A program made the translations under genes and the position numbers. From contig CAJHNH020004879.1 in NCBI GenBank assembly GCA_905116865.2, forward strand, positions 536,241 to 600,240: a stretch of DNA of 64,000 bases, read 5' to 3'. This stretch comes from Candidula unifasciata. Taxonomy: Eukaryota > Mollusca > Gastropoda > Stylommatophora > Geomitridae. Positions within the stretch are counted from its first letter, which is position 1. Each line of letters opens with the position of its first letter. Below the pieces are notes generated by a model. It had not been told where the DNA came from, did no database searches, and worked only from the letters and a program-made list of their open reading frames with translations. This document shows positions 38,901 through 53,000 of the stretch, piece after piece.

Positions 38901-41900
38901 TTGACAGAGACATCTGACACTCTACAGCCACAACATCACACTAACACGATCGATGATTCTTCACAGAGATAGCTGAAACTCTACAGCCACAACATGACAC
39001 TAACAAGATTGATGATTCTTCACAGAGATAGCTGAAACTCTACAGCCACAACATGACACTAACAAAATTGATGATTCTTGACAGAGATATCTGACACTCT
39101 ACAGCCACAACATGACACTAACAAAATTGATGATTCTTGACAGAGATATCTGACACTCTACAGCCACAACATGACACTAACAAGATCGATGATTCTTCAC
39201 AGAGATAGCTGAAACTCTACAGCCACAACATGACACTAACAAGATTGACGATTCTTCACAGAGATAGCTGAAACTCTACAGCCACAACATGACACTAACA
39301 AAATTGATGATTCTTGACAGAGACATCTGACACTCTACAGTCACAACATACACAAGATTACTGGTTCCTGGCAGACAGAGACATCTACCATGAATAATAA
39401 TAAAAAGATACCTGCATATATCTGAGTTTAGTGATGGCTCCTTCAGCAACTTCCTCCGCTGTGGGGGCATTGGGGTCCACCTTGATCATCTTCTCATACA
39501 AATCTTTCCTGAGAACTGGGTTCTTCACTTCTGCTTCCAAGAAGGTCCTGGAGGACAGGAGGACATGGTTGGGAAACAAATAAATGCAAAAGGTTGAATA
39601 CATTCATGACAATGTCTGGCTTAACACAGCGCCATAACAAGTTTGTACTGGGAGAGAAGCTGACACTGAAAGAGAAACAGACACTGAAAGAAAAGGCAGA
39701 CACTAGGAAGAAAGCTGACACTGGGAAGAAAGCTGACACTGGGAAGAAAGCTGACACTGGGAAGAAAGCTGACACTGGGAAGAAAGCTGACACTGAGAGA
39801 GAAACAGACACTGAAAGAAAAGGCAGACACTAGGAAGAAAGCTGACACTGGGAAGAAAGCTGACACTGAGAGAGAAGCAGACACTGAAAGAAAAGGCAGA
39901 CACTAGGAAGAAAGCTGACACTGGGAAGAAAGCTGACACTGAGAGAGAAGCTGACATTGAGAGAGAAGTAGACACTGGCAGAGAAGCAGACATGCCCTGG
40001 AATAGAAGCATATATTTGGAGAGAAAATGACACTGGTAGAGAAGAAGATATTGAGAGAGAAGCAGACAGTAGGAGACAAGCAGACAGTGGGAGAAAAGCA
40101 GTCACTGGTAAGGAAAAAGACAGGAGAGAAGCAGACATTGAGACAGAAGATGACACTGGGAAAGAAGATGACACTGGGAGAGAAGCTGAAAGTGAGTGAG
40201 AAGCAGACGTGACATAGAAGGGAGGCACATACTGGGAGAAAAGTAGACATTGGCAGAGAAGCAGACATTGGCAGAGAAGCTGACAGTGGGAGAGTCGTAG
40301 ACCATGGCAAAGAAGCAGACATCGGGAGAGAAGCATACACTGAGAGAGAAGCAAACACTGGAAGACAAGATGATATTGGATGGGGGGAACAGATAGTTGG
40401 AGAAAAGCAAACCATGGCGAGAAGGCAGACATTTAGAGAGAAGCATACACTGAGAGGGAAGCAAACATTAGGAGAGAAGCAGACACTGGGGAGACTCAAT
40501 GAAGAACTGTGAATTCACTAACCTGGTCCCCATTTTAATATCCATGATGCTGGGATCACTGAAGTGGTGTAGGAGGTCCTCCATCTCAATGAAATCTATA
40601 CATTTGTTAATGTTTATATTATAATATGTGGAAATGTTTATAATATCAAAAAACGGTAATGCTATTTTATATAATGTGGTAACCTTGAATCATATGCAAC
40701 AATTTCTAAAATCACATGAAGCAATAATTATACTATCATACGTGGTTTAAAAAACAAACAGCCTAACTATTAGCCATCAATCTGAATCAGAAAAAATGCT
40801 GCAGGCTGGTTGGTTGTGTTTGGCGGCTGACAGAGGGGGTCTAAGGTCAAATCAGCCAGAAGAGCATGAAGCAGGACCTTATATCTCCCTCGACACCCGA
40901 AACGGTAAAAGAGAATGTAAAGAAGAAGAAGACGGAGAGGGTTTAAGTGAATTGTTGGGTGGGTGGTAGGTTAACTGATTTTTTTGGGTGGTTGGCCGGC
41001 TCAGTGATTTCTTAGGTGGTTGGTTGGTTGAGCGCTTTGTCAGGTGGTTGTTGGCTGACTGATTAGCTGGATGACTGGTGGTTGAGTCAGTGCTGGCTGC
41101 TGAAGATGGGGCTGGAGCATTTATAGGGATATTCCAAGTGCTGTGATATTGGCTGTTAACTCAGTGCAACCTAACTGGTTGGTTGAGTGATCTGCTGACT
41201 GACTGGTTGGTTGAGTGATTTGCTGACTGACTGGTTGGTTGAGTGATCTGCTGACTGACTGGTTGGTTGAGTGATCTGCTGACTGACTGGTTGGTTGAGT
41301 GATCTGCTGACTGACTGGTTGGTTGAGTGATTTGCTGACTGACTGGTTGGTTGAGTGATCTGCTGACTGACTGGTTGGTTGAGTGATCTGCTGACTGACT
41401 GGTTGTTTGAGTGATCTGCTGACTGACGGGTTGGTTGAGTGATTTGTTGACTGACTGGTTGGTTGAGTGATTTGCTGACTGACTGGTTGGTTGAATGATC
41501 TGCTGACTGACTGGTTGGTTGAGTGATCTGCTGACTGACTGGTTGGTTGAGTGATCTGCTGACTGACTGGTTGTTTGAGTGATCTGCTGACTGACTGGTT
41601 GGTTGAGTGATCTGCTGACTGACTGGTTGGTTGAGTGATCTGCTGACTGACTGGTTGGTTGAGTGATCTGCTGACTGACTGGTTGGTTGAGTGATCTGCT
41701 GACTGACTGGTTGGTTGAGTGATCTGCTGACTGACTGATTGGTTGAGTGATCTGTTGACTGACTGGTTGAGTGATCTGCTGACTGACTGGTTGGTTGAGT
41801 GATCTGCTGACTGACTGGGTGGTTGGTTTAATGAGTGTATGGCTGGTTGTGTAAGTGACTGGGTGGTTGGTGAAGAGACTGAATGGTTGGTTAGTGTGGG

Positions 41901-44900
41901 CTACTGTAGCTTCTTTGAAGCCCCTTTTACTCCCACCTCAAAACAACGTCTGCTGTGGAACAACTTGCTCTGTCATCAGTACTTATAGCTTGTACAGTCT
42001 AGACAGCTAGTATCTATAACTAGTTAGCCGGAGTAAAAGTGATCTCATCTGTCACAAGTACTAGAAAGGATACATAAACGAGTGTTATCTGAGTAATCTA
42101 AACTGTCACAAATACAGAAAGGGTATACAAACAAGTGTTATCTATGTAATATCAGCATGAGGTTACAAGAAAAGATACACAAACAAGTGCTATCTATGTA
42201 ATATCAGCTAGAGATTAAAAGATAGGATACAAGTGTTATCTAAGTAATATCAGCTCGAGGTTACTAGAAAGGATACACAAACAAGTGCTATCTAATTAAT
42301 ATCAGCTAGAGTTTACAAGAAAGGATACACAAACAAGTGCTATCTAAATATTATCAGCTAGAGTTTACAAGAAAGGATACACAAACACGTGCTAACTAAG
42401 CAATATCAGCTAGAGTTTACAAGAAAGGATACACAAACAAGTGTTATCTAGGTAATATCAGCTAGAGTTTAAAAGAAAGGATACACAAACAAGTGCTATC
42501 TAATTAATATCAGCTAGAGTTTACAAGAAAGGATACACAAACGAGTGCTATCTAAGTAATATCAGCTAATAGAGTTTACAAGAAAGGATACACAAACAAG
42601 TGCTATCTAAGTAATATCAGCTAGAGTTTCAAAGAAAGGATACACAAACAAGTGCTATCTAGTTAATATCAGCTAGAGTTTACAAGAAAAGATACACAAA
42701 CGAGTGCTATCTAAGTAATAGCAGCTAGTAGAGTTTACAAGAAAGGATACACAAACAAGTGCTATCTAAGTAATATCAGCTAGAGTTTAAAAGAAAGGAT
42801 ACACAAACAAGTGTTATCTAGTTAATAACAGCTTGAGTTTACAAGAAAGGATACACAAACAAGTGCTATCTAATTAATATCAGCTAGAGTTTACAAGAAA
42901 GGATACACAAACGAGTGCTATCTAAGTAATATCAGCTAATAGAGTTTACAAGAAAGGATACACAAACAAGTGCTATCTAAGTAATATTAGCTAGAGTTTA
43001 AAAGAAAGGATACACAAACAAGTGCTATCTAAGTAATATTGGCTAGAGTTTAAAAGAAAGGATACACAAACAAGTGTTATCTAGTTAATATCAGCTTGAG
43101 TTTAAAAGAAAGGATACACAAACAAGTGCTATCTAAGTAATATCAGCTAGAGATACAAAAAAGGATACATAAACAAGTATTACCAAAGTTTCAAAGTTAT
43201 CTCAAATAATAAGTACTAGACGGGATACATATGCACAAGTTAGCCAAGATATATCATCTCTTACAAATACTTGAATGATATATAAACAAGTGTTATCCAA
43301 GTAAACTCATCTAGATATACTGATCTCTGGATATATAAACAGTGTTATCTAATAAATGTCATCTGTCACAAGTATTAGAACAGATATATAAATAACAGTT
43401 ATCTAATTTATGTCAACTATCAGAAGTACTAGAAATGATAAATAAACAAGTGTTATAACAATAGAACGGACAAAGGAACAAGTGTTATCACAACTACCAG
43501 AATGAATACATCGACAAGTGTTATCACAAGTACCAGAATGGATACATAAACAAGAGTTATCACAAGTACCAGAATGGATAAATAAACAAGTGTTATCATA
43601 AGAACCAGAATGGATATATAAACAAGTGTTATCACAAGTACCAGCATGGATATATAAAGTGTTATCACAAGTACCAGAATGGATATATAAACAAGTGTTA
43701 TCACAAGTACCAGCATGGATATATAAAGTGTTATCACAAGTACCAGAATGGATATATAAACAAGTGTTATCACAAGTACCAGCATGGATATATAAAGTGT
43801 TATCACAAGTGCCAGAATGGATATATAAACAAGTGTTATCACAAGTACCAGAATGGATATATAAAGTGTTATCACAAGTACCAGAATGGATATATAAACA
43901 AGTGTTATCACAAGTACCAGAATTGAAATATAAACCTGTTATCACAAGTACCAGAATGGATATATAAACAAGTGTAATCACAAGTACTAGAATGGATATA
44001 TAAACAAATGTTATCCCAAGTACCAGAAAGGATATATAAACAAGTGTTATCACAAGTACTAAAATGGTTATATAAACAGGTGTTATCACAAGTACCAGAA
44101 TGGATATATAAACAAATGTTATCCCAAGTACCAGAATGGATATATAAAGAAGTGTTATCACAAGTACTAAAATGGTTATATAAACAGGTGTTATCACAAG
44201 TACCAGAATGGATTTATAAACAAATGTTATCCCAAGTACCAGAATGGATATATAAACAATAATGACTAGAAAGGATACATTCTCCATTTAACTCCACTTC
44301 CTGATGAAAGGCAGGCATCATGTTCATGGACTGAGGGTACTCACTCAAGGCCGTGTACGCCTGGGCTTCGTAGTTCTCATTGGAGATACGTTTCTTCCAT
44401 ATGGTGTTTGGCCCAGCTGGAGCAAAGGAGCCTGCATTAGAAAATAATTTAGAAATTAAATAACAAAGTCTGATGTGGAAAGCAGGGAACAGTCTGCCCA
44501 TTATGTTGCAAAGGAAAATAAACTGCCACTTAGCCATATTAGTCATACAGAATGGTCTTCAGAGACATGACCATCAGGAGAGCCAACAAGAACGACTTGT
44601 CACAGGTCACATAAACTTTAATATCATTCACATAACACATTACAAGATGATGGTGACTGTGTGTATACGATAATAAGTCTATATTATCTTTTCTATACAA
44701 CATACTAATTCTATTTATAAGTAGGTCATACACTAAGAATCTTTTCTGTGTTACATGGACAATTAAAGGAAGCAAAAAAAATAGCTACACTCAGGGCATT
44801 TTTTCTGGCAGTACTGCTATCTTCTTTTAGATATCATTTTGTCAGCAATATTATACCAGACAATTTGTGGTGAGTACCGGCACCTGTTTATTCTTAAAGG

Positions 44901-46990
44901 AATTATGTTTTTAGCAATACTATAATAGACAATTTGTGGTGAGTACCGGCACCTGTTTATTTTTAAAGGCCTTATGTTTTTAGTGATACTTTAACAGACA
45001 ATTTGTGGTGAGTACAAGCACCATTTTTTAGTGATGCTATAATAGACAATATTACTAGCACCTTTTTTTTAAAGACATTTCGTAGTTGATACCGACACAC
45101 TTGTTATCCAGAAAAGTGCCCTACCATGCCTGTCACAAGATGTTTTAAGAAAGGCTGACATGGGGTTGACAAATTAGGGGGTTTCCTTCAAAGTCAGAGT
45201 GCATCTGCTTGAGAGGCAAGGAACCAACAATCTGCATGCAGATAAGTCAGATCTGTAAAATGAATGTGCACTTAACATTCAGGTTCAGAATTAGACCAAA
45301 GTCCAGAGATGAATGAACAACCAGAACTTTGCACCAAAGTTTACAGCCAGTGAACAAAAAGAACAAGGTTTGTTGGCATCTGTGGCTAAGGAGCTACAAA
45401 CACACTTCCTAACTCCAAGATACCCAGTCTGACTCCAGCTTCAAGCAATCTGTTAGGAGAGTGCTTTGTGTTGATTTCGACTGTCACTACTGTCTGTTTA
45501 ACCACCTTCTTTGGGCAGTGAAGAGAGGGACAATCATAAGCCTGAGAATTTAAGGCCGCATGGCTAGTGCTGTTGCTATGGACTGTGCAGGTTAGGATGT
45601 TTAATTTTGCCCCTGACAGAAAAACTCCATCACCTTACCGGGGGTCGAACCCAGGTCTCCTGCATGAGTGCATATTGCTGTAACCACTCGGCCAGCCGCT
45701 CCTCACTCTGCTATCACTCCTCACTCAGCCAGCCTCTATATTTCAACAAATGTTGATTGGCACCTGAGACAACAGATAATGCCCTCCAAGACTGTCTCAA
45801 ATTCAACATATCAAGGTAAAACTTTTGGCTAAAAGAGACATCAGTGCAAGTCAAACTGTACAGGTCGCTGAGTGAATTACAAAAGATATATATATCAAAA
45901 GCCAACTATTCAGAAGCAATGGCAAACTATTAAACATAAACTTGCTTAGTAAAATCGCAAGCAGTCAAACCATGCTGGGACTGATTGTGCAACATCCTCT
46001 GAATGATAAAAAAATTTAATATTACCATTACATTTAAGTGATTGTGGGCATCCCCATGGGAAAGTGTCCAAATAATTGAGACTGTGATCTGAAAGCTGTG
46101 TGATTTATGTTTAGAATATTTTTTCATCTCAAAAACATAATTAGATTATTTTTTTTTCTCAGAGATTTTAGGAATAAATACTGGAGCTGTAGATGTTGTG
46201 CTTTGTATGACATCTCCTGGAGGCTGCAAGCTACACTGCAGAGAAAGACTGAGCCATATAAGATAAAATCATGTGCAGGCCAATCCACTTAAAAGTGTAT
46301 TCAAAAACTATATGCTAGGTAGCTTCAGAAAGTTTCAGGAATTTGTGTCCTGTGTGTTGTGTAGAAATAAGTGAACAACAATGCAGTTATTTTGAATGCA
46401 TTTTTTCTAAACAGTTCCCTTTGGCAACTACACAATTCTGCCACTGTTCATACAGTTGTTGGAAACATTCTTAAACCCATTCTTAGATACCTGTTTTAAC
46501 TGCTTTGTCACATTGGCGGTAATGTCCTTAGCATCTTTGAATCCCTGAGTGTGACTACTCAAGCAAAAACACAAAGGCATTTGTGCACAGCTAAGCAGAG
46601 GAAATTTTCCACCTCAGTGATGCTTCATGATGCTACACAGGGGAGATGAATGGTCGTAGACCACGAGGCAGACCAAAAAGACGATGGAGAGACTTGCAAA
46701 CACTTGGTGTCACCTACTGGAAAGAGAAGGCCAACCAGAGAGATGAATGGAGGTGGGTGATATCTGCCGCAATGAACCTCAAGGGCTCGGAAAGCTGAGG
46801 AAGAAGAAGAAGAAGAAGTGATGCTACATGCACAAGACACAAACAAACTTCTGTCTGAGAATAAATGTGAAGGTCATGTCTGCCATGTTGCTTCTTCAGT
46901 GTCACTATCAACTTAAAAAACTACAATCTTTATGTCAAAACTATCAATTTAAACATTAGCTGACTTTTCCAGAAACTCTCTGAAGCAGCT

Positions 46991-47033
<43 letters not shown>

Positions 47034-50000
47034 GTAAAGGTCCCTTTCTTCACCTTTAGTCGTATTGGAAATATGGGGCTAGGCCTATATTTTTATAGAC
47101 CAACTGGCACTTGGTGGGTGATGAGATCAGCATCATGCAGGCCGCTTTTACTTTCCAGGACTGCACCTGGTACCCACTCAAGGCTGGGTGGACCTTGGAG
47201 TCAGGGTCATTTAAAAAAAAAAAAGTCTGGCTCCCCCAGGATTTGAACCCACGACCTTCCAGGCAGGCGCCGAACTGCCAACACCATGGTGACACCCATA
47301 TATATTCATAAAAACAAAATTTAACACCTTTGTGTCACTGAGCATCAGTCTCACCTGGATGTCCGGCCAGCTGGATCCAGGCATTTTTTCTGTTCTTGAC
47401 CAGAAGTGAAGTGGCTGGAGCAGAGAGGTCAAGAGCTGCCTGTGTTCAACAAATGTACAGGTGTCAATAGAGCATACAGTACATCATATCAGCAAATGAT
47501 GGTTTTGATGGCAACAAAGTTGATGATGGTAGTGAAACCATAAGTCATATATGCAACAACAACAAAACAAAACAAAAAAAGATTTAGAAAAGATGTCAAG
47601 TGGGATAGTTATAGGTAGAAACTAATAATGATGATAATGTTGTTGAGGCTTCAGCTATGAACAGGTAGCATCTGAGAACACTGTCTCTCTCATCTGTCTC
47701 TCTGACAGGTCCTTCCATCTAACTGTCTCTCTGACAGGTCCTTCCATCTAACTGACTCTCTGACAGGTCCTTCCATCTGTCTCTCTGACAGGTCCTCCCA
47801 TCTAACTGTCTCTCTGACAGGTCCTTCCATCTAACTGTCTCTCTGACAGGTCCTCCCATCTGTCTCTCTGACAGGTCCTTCCATATAACTGTCTCTCTGA
47901 CAGGTCCTTCCATATAACTGTCTCTCTGACAGGTCCTCCCATCTAACTGTCTCTCTGACAGGTCCTTCCATCTAACTGTCTCTCTGACAGGTCCTCCCAT
48001 CTGTCTCTCTGACAGGTCCTTCCATCTAACTGTCTCTCTGACAGGTCCTTCCATCTAACTGTCTCTCTGACAGGTCCTCCCATCTAACTGTCTCTCTGAC
48101 AGGTCCTCCCATCTAACTGTCTCTCTGACAAGTCCTTCCATCTAACTGTCTCTCTGACAGGTCCTCCCATCTAACTGTCTCTCTGACAAGTCCTTCAATC
48201 TAACTGTCTCTCTGACAGGTCCTTCCATCTGTCTCTCTGACAGGTCCTCCCATCTAACTGTCTCTCTGACAGGTCCTTCCATCTAACTGTCTCTCTGACA
48301 GGTCCTTCCATCTAACTGTCTCTCTGACAGGTCCTCCCATCTAACTGTTTCTCTGACAGGTTCTACCATTTTACTGCCTCTCTGACAAGTCCTCCCAGCT
48401 CACTGTCTATCTGGAGGGTCCTCCCCTCTCTCTGAAAGATCAACCCATCCAACTGTCTCTCTGACAGGTCCTCTCCTGTCTCTCTGACCTCCCAGCTCAC
48501 GGTCTCTGATGAGACCTCCTATTTAACTGTCTCTTTGATGGGTCCTCCCACTTCACTTTCTAACAGGTCCTCCCAGCTCAGTGTCTCTCTGATGGGTCCT
48601 CCCAGCTCACTGTCTCTCTGACAAGCTGTTCTTTTCCTATGTACAAGTTTTTCCACTTGTCTGTTCTCGGAGGGAGTAGCATTCTTCTAGTCTCGCTGAG
48701 TTTTGGGCACTCAAAGAGATGGTGTTCAACAGTTTCGTAGGGGTAATTACATAGCTGACACTCTGGAGAGTGTTGTGGCTGTATTCTGTTTAGATGTCCA
48801 CTGAGTGGGGTATGTTGTGTTCTAAGTCTGAAGATGGTGGCCTGGTCCCTTCTACAGTATATCTATAGGTTATGCAACAGTATTCTCCTTTTTCTGTGTC
48901 CACCTATTGAATTATCCGATTTCAGCAAACAACTAATCAGTCACCGTTTACAACATCTTTGGGAGCGAGGGGAGCAGAGGGCCTATTATTCACACCAAAC
49001 CCTATAGACCCATAGTGGTATGATATAACATTACATTTACATTTTATTTAACACTAAATGTGTAGATTATGTTACTGTAAATACATAGATTATACAACAG
49101 TAAACATGCAAATTACATGAAAGTATGTATACAGATTCTATGATAATGTAGGAGAAGGAGAAAACTGGAGTACATTGTGACAGTAGGAAAGTTGGAGGGG
49201 AAGAGAGGCAGAGGGAGACAGAGATAGTGGACAGTTTGACATCATGGCATGGAAATTCACCTGTGTCAGAGGAGACTGAAAGTACACACGACAGAAGTGT
49301 ACAGACAGACATGACGACCAACGCCACACAGCATGGGCTTCAAAGAGAAGAAGTAGGCAGATTATATAACAGCGGATGTATACATCACATGACAGCAATT
49401 ATACAGATAACAAGACAGCAAATGTATTAACTACATGATAATAAATATATACATAATATAATGGTTAATGCAAACACAACAGTAAATTAATGGAGGACAT
49501 GGCAGTTAATCTCCTGATTATATGAACCAAAAATATCTCAAGGATAAAACAGTAAATATGTAGTCACAGGACTTGTTCTGTGGATATTATTGCCGCAGTG
49601 AGAACCCCCATTCGGTTTTTAAAAGAAAAATCACTACTGATACCACAGCCACTCGTCTCAACTGTCACAGGAGAAAATTGTCAAAACACACACAGCTACT
49701 TGTCACAAATGACACCATAAAAGCTTGTCATAAATGACACCACAGAAACTACCATGCCAAAATATCACAAATCACACATTAGGCAACAGGACATTAACAT
49801 ATAACATAACACAAGTAACATGCCCCAGGTAATAAGACACAGGTAGCCTGACATAAGCAACATAATACAGGCAACATGATGCAGGTAACATAATCCAGGT
49901 GACATGACACAGGTAACCTGATGCAAGTAACATGCCCCAGGTAACCTGACATAGGCAACATGATGCAGGCAACCTGGCACAGGTAACATGTCATAGGTAT

Positions 50001-53000
50001 CATGACACAGGTAACATGATACAGGTAAAATGACACAGGTAACATGACAAAGGTAACAAGATACAGGTAGAATGAAACAGGTAACATTACACAAGTAACG
50101 TGGCAGAGGTAACATGATACAGATAAAATGACAGAGGTAACATTACACAAGTAACATGACCCAGGTAATCTGACAAAAGTAAAATGACACAGGTAACCTG
50201 ACACAGGTAACACAATGCAAGTAACATGACCCAGGTAACATGACTCAGGTAACATGACTCGGGTAATCTGACACATGTAATCTTCTTAAACAGATAATAT
50301 TATACAGGTAACCTGATGCAGGTAACCTGATGAAGGTAACATGACACAGGATGACTAGGACAGGGCTATTCAACTAAGTTTACCGAGGGGCCACAATCTG
50401 AAAAATTAGGATTGTTACAGGCCAGAGGGGAAAACCTTAGCATAAAAAGTAGGGCTGTACCGATTAGTGATTTTCACTATTCGGCCGAATATGAATAGCG
50501 GGACCAACTATTCGGCCGAATACAAATACCAATAGTATATCATGATCATCAGGTGTACTGCCGACTGGAGTGGGTGATTATGTCTTGCCACAATCTGCGA
50601 TCTCCTACAGCATGTATTAGTTTGTGCGCTGACACATCTCCATGCCATGCAACAAGACTTCCAAGAATCTTCTCTCGTCTTCCTCTATCCCTCCTTTCAC
50701 AGATCTTTCCAGTGGTCACAACATGTTCTATTTTCCCTCTTCTTATAACATGGCCAAAAAATGATGACTTGTCTTCTTATACCATGGCCAAAAAATGATG
50801 ACTTGTCTTCTCATAACATGGCCAAAAAATGATGACTTGTCCCCTTCTGATGTCTGTGATTAGTTGTCTTCGGGCTCCCACCTCTTTCAAAACCTCTTGG
50901 TTGCTTTTTTTAATTTTTGGGGGGCTGTCCAAGGTATTTTATGCATTGTTCTGTACAACCACATCTCTAAGGCCTTAAGAAATTGTTTAGACTGCTTACC
51001 GATTGTCCAGGACTCACAATGCATTTCCTGTAAATATAAGTGCTTACTTGATGAGGCTAACAGTTACTATTGTACAGACCACATTTTCGACTTTAAAATT
51101 TCAGCCAAAATGTAATCACAACATTACTTATCCGCTGCACCTTCATGAATACAGATGGAGGATCGGTTGCACCTCGAGATAAATACGAAGACCATTTTTA
51201 GCACGCTGCGGTTGGCATATTAGGCAGTATGATACACTTTGAGTGTGAAAGAAGGAAAAAACTCTTTTCCTCAGTGGCGAGGAAAGATAATTTAAATTTT
51301 CACTTTAAAGTATCTTCATGCCTACTTTAATAATGTCACAATTTATAGCCGACTTTTCTTGATTTTCACCCCTGGCATTCGCACCCAGTTTGAGAATCTC
51401 TGCAGTAATGCCTCTGTCGAGTCAGCAGGCAAAGACCTTGCCAGCTGCTGTACCATGCAACCGGGTTGCAGTATCCCCCACTACGACAGACTTAGGCAAC
51501 AGCAATTGTGTAAATGAGAGAGTTATTTCAGTCCACCGGAGTGTATGCAGAAACGGGCGTAAAGTAACCAATATTCGTATTCGGTCCGACCGCAAGTATT
51601 CGACCGAATACCAAATAGTTATTAGGTCCACTATTTGGCCCCGAAGCGAATATTCCGTATAGCCCTAATAGAACGATCATTAATTCAATACAACTTGCAA
51701 ATGATCCGTGGGCCACTTGCTAGGCCTCCTAGGTTTCGCCTGCGGGCCGCCACTTGAATAGCCCTGCACTAGGAAGATCTACAGGTTATAGTGAGATCTC
51801 AAAGTGTATAATTACATAGAGAACAGTCACAAGAATGGGAAGATCTACAGGTAATAGTGAGATATCAAAGTGTATAATTACATAGAGGACAGCTTCAAGA
51901 ATGGGAAGATATAAGGCAAAAGTGAGATATAAAAGTTTATAAAGACACAGAAAAGTCAAAGTAGTTAAAAATATGCGGAAAAGAGATGAGAGCTACAACC
52001 CCACTGAAATAATAAATGATAAGACAGGAAGGCCATTGATAGATCCACCTGAGATAGCAGAAAGATGGAGGGAATACTTCAATGAGCTCTTTAATCCTCT
52101 AGGAGATCATCAGGAAAGAACAACTGAAGAGCACAGAGCAACAGTGTTAGAACCACACATACTAATGGATGAAATAGAAAAAGTCATTAAACAGTCTCCC
52201 AAATATAAAGCACCAGGAGCTGATAGATTACCAACAGAAATAATTCAAGCAGCAGGTGAAAGCAGCATTAGATGGCTTCACAGAATATTCAATGCAGCAT
52301 GGGTACAACAAATGGCCCCTATTGATTGGCAACATGCAATAGTTATACCATTGTGGAAGAACAAAGGAAGCAAACGAGAATGCGGTCAAAATCGAGGCAT
52401 CTCTCTTTTAAGCCATGTTGGCAAAATGTATGCTAAATGTAAGATAAAAGAAACAAGACTGAGACCAGTGATAGAACCACAGCTGGCAGAAGAACAGATG
52501 GGATTTAGGAGAAATAGAAGCTGCACAGATGCAATCTTCACACTTAAACAGTTAATAGAAAAGAACATTGAATACAATAAGAACTTATTTGTGGCATTCA
52601 TAGACCAGAAGAAGGCATTTGACAGAGTCGACAGACAATTATTATGGAAAATAATGGCAAGATATGGAGTAAGCGAACACCACATCGAAGTGTGCAAAAG
52701 TTTATACAGGGATTGTAGAAGTGTAGTTAGAATCAATCAGGGAACATCTCATCCTTTCACAGTGACATCTGGAGTAAGACAGGGGTGTGTCTTATCACCA
52801 CTGCTGTTTATCACCTACATCGACAGTATATGCAAGAATGCCAAGCCCATGAATGAAGATCTTAGTAAGATCAACGAATTACTCTTTGCAGATGACCAGG
52901 CCTTGATAGCAGATACAGCCATGAAATTGCAACAACATCTAACATCCATGAATGAAGAATGTAAAACAAATAATATGAGAATCAACACTGAAAAGACAGA

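Larger units (their letters stand above)
50361..51766. mobile_element. Outer hAT-like DNA transposon remnant
   Basis: Both ends carry the 13-bp terminal inverted repeat cagggctattcaa (50361-50373; reverse complement ending 51766). The flanking 8-mers gactagga (50353-50360) and cactagga (51767-51774) match 7 of 8, the target-duplication length of hAT elements. No transposase reading frame is visible; the inside is filled by a second hAT-like element and a LINE piece. Lies in ITPK intron 1. Confidence 0.82.

Noticed and set aside
37301..40499. Several long repetitive frames rich in Ser/Phe/Cys or Lys/Asp
   Set aside because: All lie in the 32-, 40- and 18-bp arrays of introns 4 and 5 and have no family similarity.
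43403..44287. 294-codon hydrophobic minus-strand frame
   Set aside because: Product of the 36-bp array; it overlaps the array and merely runs up to exon 3 in another frame.
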